A stretch of DNA of 45,062 nt from positions 1 to 45,062 of the forward strand of contig NZ_CAJVAS010000049.1 of the NCBI RefSeq assembly GCF_910593845.1. Reading direction: 5' to 3'. This document shows, piece by piece, positions 39,445 to 45,062 of the stretch. This stretch comes from Paenibacillus solanacearum (lineage in GTDB: Bacteria; Bacillota; Bacilli; Paenibacillales; NBRC-103111). The translations under genes and the position numbers were made by a program. Below the pieces are notes generated by a model. That model made no database searches and had not been told where the DNA came from. It worked only from the letters and a program-made list of their open reading frames with translations. Numbering within the stretch: the first letter of the stretch is position 1; every line of letters starts with the position of its first letter.

Positions 39445-41109
39445 ATGGCTCCCCGCAAAAAAATAGGCGATTTATTGGTTGACGCCGGATTGCTCACGCC
39501 GGAACAGCTGGCGACGGCACTGCAGGAACAGCGGGAAACGAACATGAGACTCGGGGAATTTTTGATCAAACGCAATTATCTCACCGAGCAGCAGCTCATC
39601 GAAGTGCTGGAATTCCAGCTCGGCATCCCGCATATTCAGTTGTACCGCCAAAAGATCGATCCGAAAGTGATCAACATGATTCCGCAGCGGCTGGCGGTGC
39701 AGCATCAAGTATTGCCTGTTCGTCTCGAATCCAATAAGCTGATTCTTGCCATGGCCGACCCGCTCGATTACTTCGCGATTGACGAGCTGCGGATGAGCAC
39801 CGGCTTGCGCATTGAGCCTCATATCGCGGCCAGGGACGAGCTGCAGCGCGCAATCAAACGCTATTATGGGTTGCAGGAATCGGTAGATCAGATTAGCCAA
39901 ATATTGCAAAACCGGGAGCAGGAAGATGCGAAGCTTCCGGCCGAGGAAGACGATTCGCCGGTCGTCAAAACGGTCAATCAACTTATCATTCAAGCGGTGC
40001 AGATCGGCGCCAGCGACATTCACATTGACCCGCAGGAAGACAGCTTGCGGATTCGTTACCGGGTGGACGGCATGATGCGCACGGAACGGACGCTACCGCC
40101 GCATATGCAAAGCGTGATCGTGGCGCGGATCAAAATTATGGCGAATATGAACGTCGCGGAGCGTCGGCTTCCACAGGACGGCCGAGTGGAGATGGACATC
40201 GACTTCCGCAAGGTGGACATTCGCATCTCCACGCTGCCAACGATTCATGGCGAGAAAATCGTCATGCGGGTACTCGATCTCGACAACACGCTGGAGGAGC
40301 TGGAAAAGCTCGGCTTGTCCGAGCATAATCTGCCGCTGTTTCTCAAAGGTATTCGGAACCCGCACGGCGTTGTGCTAATTACCGGACCTACGGGAAGCGG
40401 GAAGACGACGACGCTCTACTCGGCGCTTTCGCGGCTTAATGAGGAGAACGTCAACATCGTTACCGTGGAGGATCCGGTCGAGTACAAGCTGCAGGGGATC
40501 AACCAGGTCCAGGTGAACATGACGACCGGACTGACCTTTGCCCGCGGACTGCGGGCGATATTGCGGCAAGATCCGAACGTCGTCATGGTCGGAGAAATCC
40601 GCGATGTGGAGACGGCGGAAATCGCGGTTCGGTCCGCCATGACCGGGCATCTGGTGCTAAGCACGCTGCATACAAACAGCGCGGTCAATGCGATTACCCG
40701 GCTGATCGATATGGGAGTGGAGCCGTTTCTTGTTTCGTCCTCGCTCAGCTGCATCGTTGCCCAGCGGCTCGTACGGAGAGTATGTCCTTACTGCATGACC
40801 GATCATCAGCCCAGCGATGATGAGCGAAGACTGCTGGGAGAGTACGGATTCCGTGAGCTCGCGATGAAGAAGGGGGCTGGCTGCGGTGAATGCGGGCGAA
40901 CCGGGTTCAAAGGCCGACTAGCCATTCATGAAATCGTAGATGTCGATGACGCGCTTCGCTCGATGATATTGCAAAAGCGGTCCGATAGCGATTATCGGGC
41001 GCATGCGGTCAAGCAGGGATTTATCCCGTTACTCGTGGACGGGCTCGGCAAGGCAGCCGCCGGACACACCACGCTGTCCGAAATATTCCGTGTCACCAGT
41101 TTGACTTAA
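39445..41109 (+). CDS. pilB: Type IV pilus assembly ATPase PilB with c-di-GMP-binding MshEN domain
   Basis: 554 aa; cytoplasmic hexamer that drives pilus extension. The N-terminus holds two 24-residue MshEN-type repeats, K6-Q29 (KIGDLLVDAG...) and R35-Q58 (RLGEFLIKRN...), separated by five residues, the arrangement shown to bind c-di-GMP in MshE. The first repeat has KIG in place of RLG, and the second has Asn where Gly is usual. The ATPase core has Walker A GPTGSGKT (314-321), the Asp box near 340 (TVEDPVEY), Walker B around 378-387 (VVMVGEIRD), a His box, and a zinc site C447, C450, C480, C483. GAGGGATGATGAGGAA precedes the ATG. First gene behind the riboswitch. Confidence 0.95.
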   Translation: MAPRKKIGDLLVDAGLLTPEQLATALQEQRETNMRLGEFLIKRNYLTEQQLIEVLEFQLGIPHIQLYRQKIDPKVINMIPQRLAVQHQVLPVRLESNKLILAMADPLDYFAIDELRMSTGLRIEPHIAARDELQRAIKRYYGLQESVDQISQILQNREQEDAKLPAEEDDSPVVKTVNQLIIQAVQIGASDIHIDPQEDSLRIRYRVDGMMRTERTLPPHMQSVIVARIKIMANMNVAERRLPQDGRVEMDIDFRKVDIRISTLPTIHGEKIVMRVLDLDNTLEELEKLGLSEHNLPLFLKGIRNPHGVVLITGPTGSGKTTTLYSALSRLNEENVNIVTVEDPVEYKLQGINQVQVNMTTGLTFARGLRAILRQDPNVVMVGEIRDVETAEIAVRSAMTGHLVLSTLHTNSAVNAITRLIDMGVEPFLVSSSLSCIVAQRLVRRVCPYCMTDHQPSDDERRLLGEYGFRELAMKKGAGCGECGRTGFKGRLAIHEIVDVDDALRSMILQKRSDSDYRAHAVKQGFIPLLVDGLGKAAAGHTTLSEIFRVTSLT

Positions 41110-41157
41110 CATGGAATCTACATAACCGGGGACGGAAAATATGATGGTTTTGTTAAA

Positions 41158-41175
41158 ATAGTTCAAAAGAACTAT
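41158..41175. promoter_or_regulatory. Inverted repeat between pilB and pilT
   Basis: ATAGTTC (41158-41164) and GAACTAT (41169-41175) form a perfect repeat with loop AAAA. No T-run follows, so it is more likely an operator or mRNA-stabilising hairpin than a terminator. Confidence 0.5.
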
Positions 41176-41205
41176 GTAATCATATACGTTTGGCAAGTTG
41201 TATAG

Positions 41206-41211
41206 TATAAT
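41206..41211 (+). promoter_or_regulatory. -10 element before pilT
   Basis: TATAAT in ATAGTATAATAT, about 50 bp before pilT, suggests a second promoter independent of the riboswitch. No clear -35 lies at 17 bp. Confidence 0.45.
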
Positions 41212-41255
41212 ATTGGCAATCAAACAGGCCTATATACCTACGATTAAGAGGGGCG

Positions 41256-42299
41256 ATGATGATGAATGTGACGGACTATATGAGGCTGGCCGTTGAGCGG
41301 AAAGCTTCCGATATTCATATCACAGCTCACTCCGCGCCGATGTTTCGCATCAACGGTCAATTAAGACCGGCCAACGGCGGCATCTTGAGTCCGGACATGA
41401 CGGCGAATATGGCGAAGGAGCTTATGACGGCGGAGCAGTGGCAGTCGTTCGCGGCGAACGGCGAGCTCGATTTTGCATACGGACTGGAGAACACGTCCCG
41501 GTTTCGAATCAATGCGTTTCGTCAAAAGGGGAACGTATGTTTGACGGTCCGGCTTATTCCGGCAGCCGTGCCGCGAATTGAGGAGCTGTGTCTCCCGGAA
41601 ACGGCGGAGAAGTTTGCGAAGAGGCATCAGGGGCTGCTGCTCGTCACCGGACCGACCGGCAGCGGGAAATCGACGACGCTTGCCGCCATCGTCGACTACA
41701 TTAACCGGACGCGACGCAATCATATCATTACGCTGGAAGATCCGATCGAGTTTATTCACGAGCATAAGTCCTGCATCGTCAACCAGCGGGAGATCGGTGC
41801 CGATACGGCGTCCTTCTCCAGCGGACTGCGCGCCGCCCTGCGCCAAGACCCCGATGTCATTCTGGTGGGGGAGATGCGCGATCTGGAAACGATCGGCACG
41901 GCGATTACCGCTGCGGAAACGGGCCATCTCGTGCTGGGGACGCTGCATACGTCCGATGCGCCGCAAACGATTGACCGCATGATCGACGTATTCCCTTCAG
42001 AGTCGCAGCAGCAGATTCGCGTACAGCTTGCATCCGTGCTGCTCGGCGTCATCTCGCAGCGCCTTGTGCCGACCGCGGACGGTCAGAGTCGCGTGGCAGC
42101 CGCCGAGGTGCTGGTCAGCACGCCGGCCGTCGCCAACCTGATCCGCTCCGAGAAGGTGCATCAGATTCGTTCCGTGATGCAAACCGGGAAGGCGCAAGGA
42201 ATGCAGACGATGGAGATGGCGCTCAGGGATCTGGTGGAGCAGCGCGTAATTACGGCGGAAGCGGCCCGGGAATCGCTCTTCGGATTTGGCGAGCTGTAG
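41256..42299 (+). CDS. pilT: Type IV pilus retraction ATPase PilT
   Basis: 347 aa; hexameric motor that disassembles pilin to retract the fibre, giving twitching movement and DNA uptake. ERKASDIHIT is the typical PilT N-terminal signature. Walker A is GPTGSGKST (about 129-137), the Asp box LEDPIEF, Walker B VILVGEMRDLET, the His box HLVLGTLHT, and the C-terminal region VQLASVLLGVISQRLVP is conserved. Three ATG codons lie in a row (41256, 41259, 41262) after AGAGGGG; spacing favours 41262, but I give the longest. It lies 146 bp after pilB with a probable internal promoter and 29 bp before pilC. Confidence 0.95.
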   Translation: MMMNVTDYMRLAVERKASDIHITAHSAPMFRINGQLRPANGGILSPDMTANMAKELMTAEQWQSFAANGELDFAYGLENTSRFRINAFRQKGNVCLTVRLIPAAVPRIEELCLPETAEKFAKRHQGLLLVTGPTGSGKSTTLAAIVDYINRTRRNHIITLEDPIEFIHEHKSCIVNQREIGADTASFSSGLRAALRQDPDVILVGEMRDLETIGTAITAAETGHLVLGTLHTSDAPQTIDRMIDVFPSESQQQIRVQLASVLLGVISQRLVPTADGQSRVAAAEVLVSTPAVANLIRSEKVHQIRSVMQTGKAQGMQTMEMALRDLVEQRVITAEAARESLFGFGEL

Positions 42300-42328
42300 A
42301 CGAATAACCTCATGACGGAGTTGAGAGC

Positions 42329-43543
42329 ATGCCCAAATTCATCTACAAGGCGGTCGACGATTACGGACGCTTCACGAAAGGCACCCTGGAGGCTCAGACG
42401 TTCGTACACGCGCTGGAAGAATTGAAGGGTCAGGGACTTTGGGTACAGAAGCTTGCCGATCCGAGCACAAGCATTTTACATAAAGAAATAACGTTTGGCG
42501 GCCCTCGGGTCAAGACGGCGCATTTTACCGTGTTTTGCCGGCAGCTGTCCACGATGTACAAATCAGGCGTCAGCATGGTAGAAGCATTCAACATTTTGTC
42601 CCGGCAAACCGAAAGCAAGCCGTTCCAAAAAGTGCTCCGGCACATTGCCGACGAGCTGCAATCCGGGACGCAGCTGTCCGTTGCCGTCGGACATCATCCC
42701 ACCGTGTTTAATTCGGTGTTTACAAGCATGGTGAGCGCCGGTGAAGCGAGCGGCACCTTGGATGAAATGCTCGAAAGGCTTGCCGTCTTTTATGAGAAAG
42801 AGCACTATACCCGCGAAAAAGTCAAGTCGGCGATGATTTATCCGATCATGATGGGGATCATGACGGTGATGGTCGTCACACTGATGATGACCTTCGTCGT
42901 TCCGCGGTACATCGCAAACTTTCAAGCGATGGGCATCCCGCTGCCGCTGCCGACGAGAATCGTGGTTCGAATCAGCGATCTGGTCCGCATGTACTGGTAT
43001 CTGATTCCGCTGCTGGTGATCGTTCCTCCGGCGGCCATTCATGCCTTGAAGAAGTCGCCCGGCGGGCTGTACGCGTGGGACTACATCCGCTTGAAAATGC
43101 CCGTATTCGGCAAGCTGTCGCATAAACAATCGTTGGCCAGGTTCAGCCGCACGTTCAGCTCGCTGTTCGCAGCGTCAGTCCCGATGCTTCAGGCGATGAC
43201 CATCGTGTCCTCCGTCGTCGGGAACGAAGCGATCGGCCGGGTGATCCGGCAATCGAGGGAAGGGCTGCGCGGCGGAAGCTCGGTCGCCGAGCCGTTCCAG
43301 AGCAGCCGGCTGTTTCCGCCCATGGTCGTGCAGATGATGGCGGTCGGGGAAAAGACCGGAACGCTGGACGCCATGCTCGATAAAGTCGCCGACTTTTACG
43401 AAGCGGAGGTCGATGCGATGGCGGATCGGTTAAAGGCGCTGCTCGAGCCGCTGATGATCGTCATCTTATCGGTCATTATCGGCGGGATCGTACTGGCGAT
43501 CATGCTGCCGACCTTTGCGCTCATGGACGGGCTGCAAAATTAA
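42329..43543 (+). CDS. pilC: Type IV pilus inner-membrane platform protein PilC
   Basis: 404 aa, GspF family. It has two similar cytoplasmic T2SSF domains (about 68-190 and 270-392), with membrane helices near 170-190, 220-240 and 375-397. FCRQLSTMYKSGVSMVEAF and FSRTFSSLFAASVPMLQAM mark the start of the two repeats; GEASGTLDEML and GEKTGTLDAML are the matching second halves. It links the PilB and PilT motors to pilin insertion. GGAGTTGAGAGC precedes the ATG. It is followed 61 bp later by the pilin gene. Confidence 0.96.
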   Translation: MPKFIYKAVDDYGRFTKGTLEAQTFVHALEELKGQGLWVQKLADPSTSILHKEITFGGPRVKTAHFTVFCRQLSTMYKSGVSMVEAFNILSRQTESKPFQKVLRHIADELQSGTQLSVAVGHHPTVFNSVFTSMVSAGEASGTLDEMLERLAVFYEKEHYTREKVKSAMIYPIMMGIMTVMVVTLMMTFVVPRYIANFQAMGIPLPLPTRIVVRISDLVRMYWYLIPLLVIVPPAAIHALKKSPGGLYAWDYIRLKMPVFGKLSHKQSLARFSRTFSSLFAASVPMLQAMTIVSSVVGNEAIGRVIRQSREGLRGGSSVAEPFQSSRLFPPMVVQMMAVGEKTGTLDAMLDKVADFYEAEVDAMADRLKALLEPLMIVILSVIIGGIVLAIMLPTFALMDGLQN

Positions 43544-43550
43544 CCTTGGT

Positions 43551-43566
43551 AGTAATGTTCATTACT
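43551..43566. repeat. Inverted repeat between pilC and the pilin gene
   Basis: AGTAATG (43551-43557) and CATTACT (43560-43566) with only TT between them: an operator-like palindrome upstream of the pilin gene. The rest of the gap holds the ribosome site AAGGGAGAGG. Confidence 0.45.
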
Positions 43567-43604
43567 ATAAATCAATTTAGAAGAGTCAGAAAGGGAGAGG
43601 TTCT

Positions 43605-44051
43605 ATGTTGGGGAAGAAAATGAAGCTTCTGAAAAATCAAAAAGGTCTTACGCTGGTTGAGCTGTTGGCCGTTATCGTCATATTGGGGGTAATCGCGGCC
43701 ATTGCCATTCCGTCGATCGGCGGAGTCATTAAGAGTTCGAAGCTGAATGCGGATACCGAATCCGAGAGCTTGCTCCGCGAAACGGCGATTCGTTATTTGA
43801 CGGACATGGATCCGGATGGGAACGGGAAAAAATCCGATGGTACAACAGGTGTTACCGGACTTACATTTGCTAGTACGGGAGATTCTACGCTGAAGGTTGA
43901 CTCCCTTGTTTCCGAAGGGTATTTGAGAGCGATCCCGAGAAAGCAATCGGCGGATACACCTACTAACTTTAATGAAGTTACGGTTAAGTACGAAGCAGGA
44001 AAAGGATGGGACGCAAAGAGCGTTTCAACAGCAGCAGTAACATCGCCATAA
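43605..44051 (+). CDS. Type IV prepilin (PilA-like)
   Basis: 148 aa. A short basic leader ends in QKG, with cleavage after G14 giving mature LTLVELLAVIVILGV. Glu at mature position 5 (E19) and the hydrophobic helix to about residue 36 are typical of type IV pilins. The remaining 110 residues are hydrophilic, Thr/Ser/Asp-rich and without Cys, with DPDGNGKKSDG, an acidic Gly/Asn loop that might bind calcium. As the only pilin gene in the cluster it is probably the major subunit. Codon use is less GC-biased than in its neighbours in the last 250 bp. It ends in its own terminator. Confidence 0.93.
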   Translation: MLGKKMKLLKNQKGLTLVELLAVIVILGVIAAIAIPSIGGVIKSSKLNADTESESLLRETAIRYLTDMDPDGNGKKSDGTTGVTGLTFASTGDSTLKVDSLVSEGYLRAIPRKQSADTPTNFNEVTVKYEAGKGWDAKSVSTAAVTSP

Positions 44052-44066
44052 TCAATAACCCCACAA

Positions 44067-44094
44067 CAAAGGTAACTCGTAAGAGTTACCTTTG
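44067..44094 (+). terminator. Hairpin between the pilin gene and the prepilin peptidase gene
   Basis: CAAAGGTAACTC (44067-44078) pairs perfectly with GAGTTACCTTTG (44083-44094), loop GTAA. The T-run is part of the stem and short, so partial readthrough is likely, giving more pilin than peptidase. Confidence 0.7.
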
Positions 44095-44123
44095 TCTCCA
44101 TCCTATCCATCGAAGAGGTACTT

Positions 44124-44888
44124 ATGGGTGACTACTGGTTGTACTTTCCATTTGTCGTTGTGCTCGGACTCTTGATCGGAAGCTTTATGAACGTTGTGGC
44201 CATTCGCATCTTGAAGCAGGAATCGGTTGTATTTCCGCCGTCGCACTGCGTCCATTGCAATCACAGCTTGAAGCCGCTGGATTTGATCCCCCTCCTCAGC
44301 TACTTGTTTCTTCGGGGCAAATGCCGTTATTGCCGTGCAGCCATCTCATGGGTGTATCCCGCCGGAGAAGCAGCTACCGCCGCTTTGTTTGCCTTGTTGT
44401 ACTGGCAGTTAGGTTTGTCGCCTGAGCTGCTTACAGGCTTTTTGCTGGCTGCGATATTGACGGCGATCGTCATTACCGACCTGAAAAGTATGCTGATTCC
44501 CGATACCATCGTATTGGCCGGGATGATCTTTGCTGTCATCCTTCGACTTTGGACGCATCCGCTGCCTCTATGGGATTACGCGATTGCGTTTTTTGCAGGC
44601 TCAGGACTGCTCTGGATCATCGCGATTGCCAGCAAGGGCGGAATGGGCGGGGGCGACATCAAGCTGTTCGCCTTCCTCGGACTGGTGCTGGGCATTAAGC
44701 TTACGCTGCTGACTCTGTTTGTTGCAAGTCTTATGGGCACGTTATACGGCCTCGTGCTGTTCGCGATGCATCGTCTGCAAAAAAAACATACGGTTCCTTT
44801 CGGACCCTTCATTGCGACGGCAGCGATGCTGATGTATTTGTGGGGCGATTCGCTGATCGAATGGTATATGGAAATGATCATGGGATGA
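44124..44888 (+). CDS. pilD: Prepilin peptidase / N-methyltransferase (PilD)
   Basis: 254 aa, about seven membrane helices. It cleaves the prepilin leader after Gly and methylates the new N-terminus. The N-terminal cytoplasmic domain carries the zinc site C42, C45, C67, C70 (CVHC, CRYC), linked to methyltransferase function. The aspartic protease pair is D119 in TDLKSMLIPD and D178 in GGGDIK. The start is an ATG with GAGGTAC eight bases upstream. It is the last complete gene of the cluster in this window; pilM-N-O-type genes would be expected further on. Confidence 0.95.
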   Translation: MGDYWLYFPFVVVLGLLIGSFMNVVAIRILKQESVVFPPSHCVHCNHSLKPLDLIPLLSYLFLRGKCRYCRAAISWVYPAGEAATAALFALLYWQLGLSPELLTGFLLAAILTAIVITDLKSMLIPDTIVLAGMIFAVILRLWTHPLPLWDYAIAFFAGSGLLWIIAIASKGGMGGGDIKLFAFLGLVLGIKLTLLTLFVASLMGTLYGLVLFAMHRLQKKHTVPFGPFIATAAMLMYLWGDSLIEWYMEMIMG

Positions 44889-44905
44889 TACGTGTACCGA
44901 AATAT

Positions 44906-44935
44906 TTGGAATCGACATAAATCGTCATATTCCAA
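44906..44935. repeat. Inverted repeat after pilD
   Basis: TTGGAAT (44906-44912) and ATTCCAA (44929-44935) with an inner GAC/GTC. There is no T-run. The last 174 bp of the window show no gene start I can support. Confidence 0.4.
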
Positions 44936-45062
44936 CAATGCTAGAAGTGTGGTGAAAAATCAGTTTTTGGCATTGTCTTTCTGACGAGCCAGTTAAAGAA
45001 AAACATTGAAATGTGTAAAAGCCAAGCAAGTTGAAGGATACGCTGTGCCTGTGAAGTTTACA

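Overview
The window is chromosomal DNA of a spore-forming, fairly GC-rich Bacillota, most likely a Paenibacillaceae (Paenibacillus or a close relative). The evidence is the block spoVK-hflX-ynbB-glnR-glnA followed by lexA/yneA as in Bacillus subtilis, the spore genes spoVK and tlp, Shine-Dalgarno sites of the AGGAGG type, frequent GTG/TTG starts, and a phiEco32-type amidoligase gene. Almost all of it is coding; no tRNA, rRNA, CRISPR array or complete insertion sequence is visible.

Layout. (1) 1-120: the 3' end of a group II intron (domains V and VI). (2) 160-10363: amidoligase-like protein, then mutS, an S41 processing protease, mutL, an RsmJ-like methyltransferase, miaA and hfq, tightly packed; mutS has its own promoter and a long, fold-rich leader. 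(3) 10548-14258: class A penicillin-binding protein with a 45-bp tandem-repeat tail, and a cyclophilin lipoprotein. (4) 14494-17480: ADP-ribosylglycohydrolase, alpha/beta hydrolase, FosA/FosB-like VOC protein, YdcF-like protein (overlapping genes), then tatA. (5) 17552-22551: stress-type SDR with a sigma-B-like promoter, GNAT, HAD phosphatase plus FlaR-like kinase, LysR regulator, and a second HAD phosphatase. (6) 22717-28747: spoVK, hflX, ynbB, glnR, glnA. (7) 28929-31869: lexA and yneA diverging from a region with four LexA boxes, then a DUF896 protein, a membrane protein and a third HAD hydrolase. (8) 31981-37685: mtnD and metH (methionine metabolism) diverging, rnz, and tlp with a sigma-G promoter. 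(9) 38085-39132: LrgA/LrgB-type membrane pair. (10) 39250-44888: type IV pilus cluster pilB-pilT-pilC-pilin-prepilin peptidase.

The most striking point is the start of the pilus cluster. Its leader carries what I read as a class II cyclic-di-GMP riboswitch whose 3' end overlaps an intrinsic terminator, arranged as a ligand-ON switch. The first gene behind it encodes a PilB ATPase whose N-terminus has the two 24-residue MshEN repeats known to bind the same messenger. c-di-GMP would then act on pilus assembly at both the RNA and the protein level. Other points of interest are the amidoligase fused to a shrunken ATP-grasp-like region, the mutS leader, the FosA-like VOC protein, a sigma-B-type promoter before the SDR, and dense short repeats between the LysR gene and its divergent HAD neighbour.
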